Below are positions 1 through 5,902 of a stretch of 7,774 nucleotides of DNA, piece after piece; positions within the stretch are counted from its first letter, which is position 1, and each line of letters starts with the position of its first letter. The stretch lies in the NCBI GenBank assembly GCA_964519835.1, contig CAZFLD010000133.1, positions 1 through 7,774 of the forward strand, written 5' to 3'. Both the position numbers and the translations under genes were made by a program. A model generated the notes under the pieces. The model had not been told where the DNA came from. It worked only from the letters and a program-made list of their open reading frames with translations, and did not search any database. This DNA is from CAZFLD01 sp964519835 (GTDB lineage Bacteria; Spirochaetota; Spirochaetia; DSM-27196; CAZFLD01).

Positions 1-129
1 TGCCAAAGTATGCACTTGCGTGATTTCGCGCATCATGGTTCGTGACATTACCCCAACCTTGAGGCTCTGACGGTGAAGCACGAGCGAGTTTTTGCCGGCG
101 ATCGGTATCGATCCCGGCTCCGCCGGCAT
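1..129 (-). CDS. Partial hypothetical protein, runs off left edge
   Basis: Reading the minus strand from the ATG at 129 gives 43 codons with no stop up to the window edge. The protein begins MPAEPGSIPIAGKNSL and shows no domain I recognise. About 70% of third positions in this frame are G or C, which fits coding use; the neighbouring frame read across the same bases is clearly poorer. The ATG overlaps the TGA of the upstream small frame as TGATG, with GGGAGG two bases before the ATG. This would fit translational coupling. The frame is also open further upstream, to an ATG at 189. Another possible start is the ATG at 48, preceded by AAGG at a good distance. Too little is visible to assign a function, and it may prove to be noncoding. 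Confidence 0.35.
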   Translation of the reverse strand, partial: MPAEPGSIPIAGKNSLVLHRQSLKVGVMSRTMMREITQVHTLA

Positions 130-269
130 CACCTCCCGCGACAAAACACGGCGAACGGGGTGTTGCGTTTGATAGCACAGAGGCCGCATGCCAAGGCGAG
201 GTCGATGTCGATCGGGTGAAGGAGAGCCTGCAGATCGCCGGAGTGGCGGTCCGGAGTACCCAACCGCAT
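129..269 (-). CDS. Small hypothetical protein (46 aa), possibly coupled to next gene
   Basis: The frame from the ATG at 269 to the TGA at 129-131 encodes 46 residues starting MRLGTPDRHSGDLQALLH and containing a C-G-L-C pair. Roughly three quarters of its third positions are G or C, as in the confident genes here. Its stop overlaps a possible downstream start as TGATG. It is divergent from the lipoprotein gene. The frame stays open upstream to 635, but that part lies opposite the lipoprotein and reads as a shadow. I recognise no family and see no convincing promoter. A decayed fragment of a once longer gene, spanning this frame and the one to its left, is an alternative. Confidence 0.28.
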   Translation of the reverse strand: MRLGTPDRHSGDLQALLHPIDIDLALACGLCAIKRNTPFAVFCRGR

Positions 270-364
270 CGCCGGATGCGCGCCGTTTAGCCCCCCGGCG
301 TACCGGTCCCGGACGCAGCCCCCGGCCGCAGCCAGTAAGTGTGGAGCCTGCGCGGGAAATCTTG

Positions 365-370
365 TATCTT
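365..370 (+). promoter_or_regulatory. Candidate -10 box of the lipoprotein gene
   Basis: TATCTT matches the TATAAT consensus at four of six positions and ends exactly six bases before the ATG at 377. That spacing would place the transcription start at the initiator codon. A weak -35-like TGGAGC sits 17 bases upstream (342-347). No Shine-Dalgarno sequence precedes the ATG, which fits a leaderless transcript. Confidence 0.35.
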
Positions 371-376
371 TGGCCG

Positions 377-1000
377 ATGAATCTTCGAAGGCTATTGACC
401 GCCGTGGCGGCATTGACTGTTTTTGTTTTTCTTGTGGCATGTGGCTCTTCAAACGAAGAGGACAGGCCGGTTGAAACCGAGCAAGGAGCCTCGGCGAGCG
501 CCGTTGCCGAGGATGGCGAGGACGAACAGGGACTGGAGCTGTCTCCGGTTGATGCCGCACGGGCCTATCGTGAGTTCGAATACATGAGCAGCTCGGCGTT
601 GTTTTTGCTCTTTGAGGTTCGGGACGCCGATTCATCGAGCATTAGTTCCGCGGATGGGACGCTCACACTGTCGTGGCAAGAGGTATCTCCGGATCTGAAT
701 CAAGGACTGTTTAGGGTCCGGCTAGACGGGTACTCGATTCCAGAAGACTCGCCGTTTGCTCCGGATGCCGTGGGCTACGAGTTCAGCGGCACATACGAGT
801 ACGACACCCGCGACCTGCAGAGCGCTTCGATATCCGCGGATCTTGCACTACGCCACCCCGACACCGAGGCCTACCCGGTCACGAGCCTGGCCCTTGATCT
901 CTCCGATATTGACGTGAGTGCCGGCGGCGATACCAAAGGAGACGTGATCATAAACGGCGCGCCCTTTGCTATCGGGAGTCTTGGCGCCGCGCAGCGTTAA
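377..1000 (+). CDS. Putative lipoprotein of unknown function
   Basis: This encodes a 207-residue secreted, lipid-anchored protein. Residues 1-21 form a lipoprotein signal peptide: MNLRR, then a hydrophobic stretch, then the lipobox L-V-A-C with the lipidated cysteine at 22. After the cysteine comes an acidic, Ser/Ala/Glu-rich linker (about 23-55) and then a domain of alternating hydrophobic and polar residues (about 60-207) that looks beta-rich. I recognise no family. The frame is open upstream to an ATG at 188, but that extension is Arg/Pro-rich, would bury the signal peptide, and reads as noncoding; the ATG at 377 is clearly the better start. The gene ends tail to tail with the MinD-like gene, overlapping its last 32 bases. 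The signal peptide is confident, the function unknown. Confidence 0.85.
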   Translation: MNLRRLLTAVAALTVFVFLVACGSSNEEDRPVETEQGASASAVAEDGEDEQGLELSPVDAARAYREFEYMSSSALFLLFEVRDADSSSISSADGTLTLSWQEVSPDLNQGLFRVRLDGYSIPEDSPFAPDAVGYEFSGTYEYDTRDLQSASISADLALRHPDTEAYPVTSLALDLSDIDVSAGGDTKGDVIINGAPFAIGSLGAAQR

Positions 1001-2579
1001 CCGTCTTGACCTCGCTGAGGAGCGCCTCGGCGCCTTTTTGAAGAGCCGCTCCTGCTTGGTTGAACTTGAGCGCAACAAACAGCCCCAGCCCACCGTTTAC
1101 GGCGTCGTGGAGAAAGTCGGCCAAAAGGCGCAGGTAGGCGTTCTGATGTACCCGCCCGGACCGGTCGCGCAGGACAAAGGCGTTTAGTTTGGACCTTTTG
1201 GTGATTGCCACGAGCTGGCGCACGACGATAGGGAACAGGCTTTTTATCATAAGGAAGTAGCGGCGGTGGTACTCATCGTCGCGCTTGAGGATTGCGGCAA
1301 TCTGGCGCCTGCGGTCTCTAATCCGTTTTCCGGAGGCGTCCTTTCGGTACGGAACAAATCGCCGCAACAGCTGCTGCACGGACCGAGCTTCACACAGGCG
1401 AAATATCGCAAAGTAGAAGAGCAGCAGGCCCACCAGATTTCTCAAAAACAACGACTCTGATCGGTTCTTTGCCTGCAAACAGACGTTGAGGGTGTCCCGC
1501 GCGATGGCGCCGATGCGACTCGAGCTCCGTCCCGCGGCCTGATCGATGGTTGTTATGGCCTGGGCGACACTTCGTCGTAGTCCTCCGGCGGTGAGGTCTG
1601 CGATGACCGCTTCCACCGCAGCCCGTTGTGGGTCCGTAAAAAACGTGTCGCCATCTTTAGCCCCCTGAACAAGGCCCAAAAGATAACGATCGATATCCGA
1701 GACCGTCCCGTCGACGGTCTGTAGATTGCGGTGACTGCCGAGATACCAACGAATGAGGTTTGCCACCGGGTCGGGAATGCCCGGGAGGTGCCCGGCCTCG
1801 GCGACCAACGCCTTGTAGATCATCTCAAGCGTCTCTCTGATTCGTGCTATCGCCGCGCCTTGAATTGTCGTCTCCGCCTCCAAGAGGCTCAGGGCCGGAT
1901 CGACCGGGACACGGGCAATGTCCTTGATGGACCTGACCGAGGCCAGATCGATGGCCAACTCCTCCGGCACGTATCGATTGTACGTGCCCACCACGTCAAG
2001 GGGCTGGAAACCCGGCTCGGTTAGGACCGTGTGGCGGTTGTGCCACAGGAGGATACGAATGTCGGGAACGATTTCCAGGGCCGCCTTTATGTAGCCACCT
2101 GAGGAAACGTGGGCGGTAGGCTCGGGGTTCGTGACAACCACGAGGTGGCCGACGTACGGCAAAAACGCCAGGTTCTCCTCGTTGCCGATGCCTGCCGGCA
2201 TGTCCAGAAGCAGGATGTCGTAGCGGCGGGCAAGCTCAGCATCCCACGTGTCGAAGAGCTTGGTAAGCAGCGCCACACTGTCGCCGCGGCGTAGCTTTGG
2301 TCTGGGAAACACAAGATCGATGTTCGGAGCCACCCGCAAGCGATGGTCGGCAAGTGAGTCGTCTACCTGCACATTCTCGCGAACCACATCGAGTCGATTG
2401 CGGTCGATGTCAAGAATAGTCGCGATGTTCGATAGCGGATCGATGTCGAAAAGGCCCACACGCAGGTGTCGCTTGGCGAAGAAGACGGCGATATTGAGCG
2501 CCGTTGTCGATTTACCCACGCCCCCCTTTCCGGAGGCGACGGCGATTGTTCGGGACCGTGCGTCTACTCTTGGGTTCAT
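969..2579 (-). CDS. MinD/ParA-type P-loop ATPase with long C-terminal domain
   Basis: The protein has 536 residues from the ATG at 2579 (a TTG at 2588 would add three). The N-terminal ~265 residues are a SIMIBI-class MinD/ParA ATPase. They include a deviant Walker A, GKGGVGKST (17-25, signature Lys18), an FDIDP switch motif (Asp45, Asp47), and a Walker B LLLDMPAG (Asp126) followed by VVVTNPEPTA. Such ATPases dimerise on ATP and position cell components or regulate partners. Family members usually have about 250-300 residues. Here residues ~268-536 add a helical region with a short hydrophobic patch (381-393), a strongly basic segment (~411-426) and no motif I know. There is no obvious partner such as ParB, FlhF or MinC nearby. 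It is divergent from the 153-residue orphan gene, with no Shine-Dalgarno and a -10 box just upstream. The ATPase assignment is firm; the cellular role is not. Confidence 0.85.
   Translation of the reverse strand: MNPRVDARSRTIAVASGKGGVGKSTTALNIAVFFAKRHLRVGLFDIDPLSNIATILDIDRNRLDVVRENVQVDDSLADHRLRVAPNIDLVFPRPKLRRGDSVALLTKLFDTWDAELARRYDILLLDMPAGIGNEENLAFLPYVGHLVVVTNPEPTAHVSSGGYIKAALEIVPDIRILLWHNRHTVLTEPGFQPLDVVGTYNRYVPEELAIDLASVRSIKDIARVPVDPALSLLEAETTIQGAAIARIRETLEMIYKALVAEAGHLPGIPDPVANLIRWYLGSHRNLQTVDGTVSDIDRYLLGLVQGAKDGDTFFTDPQRAAVEAVIADLTAGGLRRSVAQAITTIDQAAGRSSSRIGAIARDTLNVCLQAKNRSESLFLRNLVGLLLFYFAIFRLCEARSVQQLLRRFVPYRKDASGKRIRDRRRQIAAILKRDDEYHRRYFLMIKSLFPIVVRQLVAITKRSKLNAFVLRDRSGRVHQNAYLRLLADFLHDAVNGGLGLFVALKFNQAGAALQKGAEALLSEVKTVNAARRQDSR
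1018..1039 (+). terminator. Possible intrinsic terminator of the lipoprotein gene
   Basis: Eighteen bases after the lipoprotein stop, GCGC (1022-1025) pairs with GCGC (1030-1033) around a CTCG loop. The stem is extended by AGG (1018-1020) pairing with CTT past one bulged A. It is followed by a run of five T (1035-1039). The stem is short and the whole element lies inside the 3' coding end of the opposing MinD-like gene, so it may be a by-product of codons there. Confidence 0.4.
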
Positions 2580-2587
2580 TCGGCGCA

Positions 2588-2596
2588 ATTATTACA
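2588..2596 (-). promoter_or_regulatory. Extended -10 promoter of the MinD-like gene
   Basis: Read on the minus strand this is TGTAATAAT: the hexamer AATAAT matches TATAAT at five of six positions and carries the extended -10 TGn. The hexamer ends eight bases before the ATG at 2579, so transcription should start at or within a base or two of the start codon. The -35 region is poor, as is usual for extended -10 promoters. It overlaps the alternative TTG start at 2588, which argues for the ATG. Confidence 0.5.
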
Positions 2597-2609
2597 CAGT
2601 GCGATTCAG

Positions 2610-2639
2610 TTGGATAGGCGCGCCGGTAGATGCTACCAT
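2610..2639 (+). promoter_or_regulatory. Candidate promoter of the 153-aa orphan gene
   Basis: TTGGAT (2610-2615) and an extended -10 TGCTACCAT (2631-2639, hexamer TACCAT) are separated by 18 bases. Each hexamer matches consensus at four of six positions. Predicted transcription start is near 2646, giving a leader of about 15 bases. A second -10-like hexamer TAAAAT lies at 2651-2656, close to the start codon. Confidence 0.4.
2617..2637. repeat. Adjacent palindromes in divergent promoter region
   Basis: An 8-bp palindrome GGCGCGCC (2617-2624) is followed directly by an inverted repeat GGTAG-ATG-CTACC (2625-2637). Together they fill the spacer and overlap the -10 of the plus-strand promoter. 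The position is typical of a repressor operator, but no regulator gene is present and such short palindromes arise by chance in GC-rich DNA. Confidence 0.3.
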
Positions 2640-2660
2640 GGAGCGAGGCATAAAATAAGC

Positions 2661-3122
2661 ATGGACGAGACACGGAAGGTCTATCCCGATTATCAAGTCG
2701 GTCGGGGCATTTTGGGGCACCAAAAGGCGACCCTGGTCTTTGATACCGACGTGATGGTTGTCGCATTTTGGAACCGTAAAGCCGCCAAGATGGCTCGAGG
2801 CGAGCTCGAGGACGGCGGCCAAAAACGGTCGATCGTGGATATGGTGGACGATATGATGAGCCTGCCGTACCGAGCAGTCGAGAGATATAGGACCCGTCCC
2901 CTTTTGGAAATCGTCGCAGAGGAGGCCGATAATCGCTTTGTCGCCGACTCAGCGGTCACAAAAGTCACCGTTGAACGCCGGGGCGTCCCCGCGTCGGATC
3001 CCTCCTACGAGTGTAAGATTTACGCGGAGCCGCGCCCCGTCTCAATTCTTCTCGGAAAGACCCCCGACGAGCAGCTTTTGAGCTACCTCAAAACACGCTA
3101 CGGTGACCGCTGCCGCTTCTAA
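2661..3122 (+). CDS. Conserved-looking hypothetical protein, 153 aa
   Basis: This is a 153-residue soluble protein with no signal peptide or membrane segment. It begins MDETRKVYPDYQVGRG, followed by a hydrophobic strand-like segment (ATLVFDTDVMVVAFW, about 23-37), then a charged, likely helical middle, then alternating strand-like stretches and a final helix ending in C-R-F. I recognise no family. The ATG at 2661 is chosen because the in-frame sequence further upstream, open to 2466, lies opposite the MinD-like coding region and is a shadow. GAGCGAGG lies 12 bases upstream, too far to be an efficient ribosome site. It is divergent from the MinD-like gene with only about 80 bases between starts, so the two may share regulation. 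It is convergent with the VWA gene. Confidence 0.7.
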   Translation: MDETRKVYPDYQVGRGILGHQKATLVFDTDVMVVAFWNRKAAKMARGELEDGGQKRSIVDMVDDMMSLPYRAVERYRTRPLLEIVAEEADNRFVADSAVTKVTVERRGVPASDPSYECKIYAEPRPVSILLGKTPDEQLLSYLKTRYGDRCRF

Positions 3123-3123
3123 T

Positions 3124-3156
3124 GCGGCCGCGCCGAACCCTCAAGCGCGTGGTCGC
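3124..3156 (+). terminator. Stem-loop directly after orphan gene stop
   Basis: Bases 3124-3133 can pair with 3147-3156 as a 10-bp stem with two G-U wobbles and a 13-base loop, starting one base after the orphan gene's stop codon. There is no T-run, so it is not a classical intrinsic terminator. It could stabilise the 3' end or act with Rho. The wobbles become A-C mismatches on the opposite strand, so the structure favours the plus-strand transcript. Confidence 0.35.
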
Positions 3157-3181
3157 TCCGGCGTCGCGTAGTTGTGGCCAA

Positions 3182-3207
3182 CCCCGCGCCGGACCCACCC
3201 CAACCCC
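3182..3207 (-). other. G-quadruplex-like tract downstream of VWA gene
   Basis: On the minus strand there are four G tracts (4, 4, 3 and 4 Gs) with loops of 2, 1 and 8 bases. The last loop is slightly longer than the standard limit of 7. It lies 31 bases past the VWA gene stop, in the convergent gap, and would be in the 3' end of that transcript. The gap 3123-3238 holds no gene; it also has a 12-base direct repeat CCAACCCCGCGC (3178 and 3200) and a CCCGCGCGGG palindrome. Confidence 0.35.
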
Positions 3208-3238
3208 GCGCGGGCGCTGGGCCGCGCTTCGGGCGGCT

Positions 3239-5854
3239 CTAGGTGGTGATGCGCGCGTACAGGCGCGCCATCGCCTCCGGCAGCATCTCTACATCACGGA
3301 TTACCCGAAAGTGCCGCTGCCCGTAGAGGTAGGGAAGATAGTCGTGGCCGAGCGCATCAACCGTGATACAAAACGGCGTGATTCCGGTTCTTCTCGCCTC
3401 GAGCAAGGATCGGCGGGTGTCCTCTATGGCGTATTTGCTTGTATCCGCCGCGGATGCGCCGCCGTAGCCCACGTCCGCCGGAATCCCGTCGCTCAAAAAC
3501 AGCAATAGCTTTGTCTTGTGCGGCAACTCCGCCAGCCTCCTGGTGGCGTGTCGGATGGCACACCCGTCCCGGTTGCCGGCATTTGCCTCGGCCTGGGAGA
3601 GCCGTCCCTGTGTGTCCGGTCCCCACTTCTCCACAAAGCTTTTGGCAACCTGGAAAAACACGTTATTGCGGTTCATGCTGAAAAACGACGCCACGGCGAA
3701 GTCGTCGCCGACGGTGTCGAGGGCGCCGGCCAACAGCGCCACGGCCACCTTTTCCACGTCGATGACCCGTTCGCCGGCCACACGCTCGGCGGTGGACGAG
3801 CTTGCGTCAATAACGACATATGTGGCTACGTCGCGTCGATTTACAGTCTTGCGGCGATACACTTTCTCGTCGGCAGATGCGCCACGGAGCAGATCGATCG
3901 CGTAGTCGGTGGCATCGGCGAGGTCGATCTCATCGCCGTCGAGCCACTTCCGCGAGACTTCGACCTCCTCCGGGACCATGGACTGGAATCGCTTGGTGAT
4001 GCGCGCCTCGAGGGTACCTCGCTGGGCCACGGCGCGGCGCAGGTCCTCGGGATTTCCCCGAGGTAGCCGCGTTTCAAAGAGGGTCGTATGCCCCCGGTGG
4101 TAGCCTTGGGAAAACACGTCGTACTCCTGGTACCGGAGAACCGACAAGCTTCCGGACAAAAGCGCCTCTTTGACGGCCTTTTTGCCCCCGTCTCTCTTGC
4201 CCAGAGAGCTCAGATCTATGGCGACTTCGTCTCGAGGGGGCTCCGCGCGGCGTTCGAACACCGGCTTTGCGACCGCGAACAGGGCCGGCTCCACATCGCG
4301 AACCACCTCCGGGTTGTAGGAGAACTCGAGGTAGGGTTCGAATAAGAGGCGCGTGTCCTCGTTCATAGCGTAGGCGACGAGCGGAAAGGCGTCGAAAAAC
4401 TCGTTGTACAGATCAAAGGCAGTTCGTGCCGAATCGAGTACGCCCGAGTCGGCGGTAACACGATTGGCAAAGGCCGCGGTAACGCGCTTCGCAAACTCGT
4501 CCCCGGGGAGGTCGCGGTGGCCCCCGGGTTCACCGAGCGCGGTGCGAATAAGGTTGAGCACGGCGCCACGAAAGCTGCTGCTCATGGCGCCGGCTGTTGC
4601 ACCTCTACCGCCACCGTGCTCGAGGCGCGTTTCGAGCACGGCATCCACCTCAGCCAGGTCTTCCCGAAGGCCCGGATAACGCGATTGGAGATGCCGCTTG
4701 ATCCGCGTTCGCTCAGCAAGAACAAAAAGCTCCCGCACAAACGCCGGCGTTGGAAAGAGGAAAAAGAACTGCTCGTGGGGCGTCTCCAAGAGCCGTATGG
4801 TCCGCTCACCCTCAAACACCGCCTCCACCTCGCCGGTGGGAAGGTCACGCACGAGTCGTGCCCGGCGGCGATACTCGCGGCGCACGGTATCCATGATGTC
4901 CGGAATGAGGGCGCCGTATCGATCTCGTAATTCGTTGAGCCACGGCAGCGAGTCGAGATCAAGCCCAAAACTCTGCCGAGGGAAGAGGGCCGCTTGGAGG
5001 GCTCCTAAGCTGATGTAGGCCCGCCGGTTTGCTTCTCGGTCTGCGAATAGATCGATCTTGCCGGGCAGAAATAGGCGCGCACCATCCGTGTAGGGACGGG
5101 TGATGCGAAACGACGACGCGGCGCAGTCGACAACACCCAGCCCGCGCTCGGCGATCGACGTGCAGTAAATCGAGAGCATGCGCCGCACGTCGGAGAGAAC
5201 CACGTATTTGAGCCCCAAGAGGTTGCGGCTTTCCGGGCTTGTTAGGAGGATCGTGGAGCGGGCCGCTTCGATCCGTTGTGAGGCAAAAAACGATAGCGCC
5301 TGGTCGAGCCATCGAGACAGGGTCGCGGAGCTTTGGATCCGTGCCTCGCGCTGGATAATCGTAGCCGCCTCGTCGAGGATGCCCGGGCATGTCGCCGCGA
5401 TATAAGCAAGCACTTCCGCCACAAGTCCGGGGCGTTGCCGCGAGATGACCAAAAAGGCCTTGTCGAAGGCTTTTCGCCCGGGCTTGCCAACTGTCTTTAG
5501 GCTGCGAGCAAGATCAAGTACCGGTCTTGCGATCTCGCGCAACGGGATCGTAAGTCTCGCGTAGCTGGACAGGAAGGATTTCCCGAAGTGGAACTCGATT
5601 CGAGACAGTTCGAGGGCCATCGCGGAAAAGAGATCGAGCTCGGCTCGTAGGAGAGCGTTGTCAAGATGGGCCGCATAGTCGATGTACTGATAGCGCGAGA
5701 CTACGGCAAGGCGGGCGGTGGCCTGCACATGCGCCGACACTCTTCCGGCGCGCGAGCCTACGTAGGAACACAGCTCATCAAAAAAACGAGTCGCCTCCGG
5801 CATGTCCCGAACGATGGTGCCCCGGGTTGTTGCTACAAGCTCTTTGTAGGTCAT
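3239..5854 (-). CDS. CbbO/NorD-type von Willebrand A domain protein
   Basis: This encodes an 871-residue cytoplasmic protein, the adaptor partner of the MoxR-type ATPase just upstream. The C-terminal VWA domain (about 675-871) has a MIDAS metal site: DASSS (Asp683, Ser685, Ser687), the family hallmark NRDGCAIRHA (Asp763) and LLFLSDG (Asp789). Just before it are the NorD/CbbO-typical stretch WLDGDEIDLADATDYAID and the YRRK segment. The N-terminal ~640 residues are helical, with a Gly/Ala/Ser-rich linker near 416. In known systems CbbO links the CbbQ ring to inhibited RuBisCO, and NorD serves nitric oxide reductase maturation. Neither enzyme is visible here. The ATG at 5854 lies 48 bases after the cbbQ-like stop, with GGAAA nine bases upstream, so it is very likely co-transcribed. 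Family assignment is firm; the client is unknown. Confidence 0.88.
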   Translation of the reverse strand: MTYKELVATTRGTIVRDMPEATRFFDELCSYVGSRAGRVSAHVQATARLAVVSRYQYIDYAAHLDNALLRAELDLFSAMALELSRIEFHFGKSFLSSYARLTIPLREIARPVLDLARSLKTVGKPGRKAFDKAFLVISRQRPGLVAEVLAYIAATCPGILDEAATIIQREARIQSSATLSRWLDQALSFFASQRIEAARSTILLTSPESRNLLGLKYVVLSDVRRMLSIYCTSIAERGLGVVDCAASSFRITRPYTDGARLFLPGKIDLFADREANRRAYISLGALQAALFPRQSFGLDLDSLPWLNELRDRYGALIPDIMDTVRREYRRRARLVRDLPTGEVEAVFEGERTIRLLETPHEQFFFLFPTPAFVRELFVLAERTRIKRHLQSRYPGLREDLAEVDAVLETRLEHGGGRGATAGAMSSSFRGAVLNLIRTALGEPGGHRDLPGDEFAKRVTAAFANRVTADSGVLDSARTAFDLYNEFFDAFPLVAYAMNEDTRLLFEPYLEFSYNPEVVRDVEPALFAVAKPVFERRAEPPRDEVAIDLSSLGKRDGGKKAVKEALLSGSLSVLRYQEYDVFSQGYHRGHTTLFETRLPRGNPEDLRRAVAQRGTLEARITKRFQSMVPEEVEVSRKWLDGDEIDLADATDYAIDLLRGASADEKVYRRKTVNRRDVATYVVIDASSSTAERVAGERVIDVEKVAVALLAGALDTVGDDFAVASFFSMNRNNVFFQVAKSFVEKWGPDTQGRLSQAEANAGNRDGCAIRHATRRLAELPHKTKLLLFLSDGIPADVGYGGASAADTSKYAIEDTRRSLLEARRTGITPFCITVDALGHDYLPYLYGQRHFRVIRDVEMLPEAMARLYARITT

Positions 5855-5902
5855 TGACCGCGTTTTCCGGTATCATCCGGCGCCGTTGTGCGGTGCACGC
5901 GA

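Noticed and set aside
188..376. Upstream in-frame extension of the lipoprotein to an ATG at 188
   Set aside because: The 63 extra residues are Arg/Pro-rich and noncoding in character, and would place the signal peptide inside the protein.
270..635. Long minus-strand frame opposite the lipoprotein N-terminus
   Set aside because: Arg/Pro/Ser-rich shadow of the lipoprotein gene; only its last 46 codons, outside that gene, look possibly real.
956..963. Second GGCGCGCC palindrome, matching the one at 2617-2624
   Set aside because: It sits inside the lipoprotein coding end with no promoter nearby; in GC-rich DNA the recurrence is likely chance.
2638..2658. Six-codon mini-frame (MERGIK) ending two bases before the orphan gene start
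   Set aside because: It would be a leader peptide, but its ATG overlaps the predicted -10 box and probably precedes the transcription start; too short to support.
2466..2660. In-frame upstream extension of the 153-residue protein
   Set aside because: It lies opposite the start of the MinD-like gene and across both promoters; reads as a shadow with many Cys, Arg and His.
3122..3508. Plus-strand frame after the orphan gene
   Set aside because: Mostly opposite the VWA gene, whose MIDAS motifs are clear; the part in the gap is low-complexity Pro/Arg.
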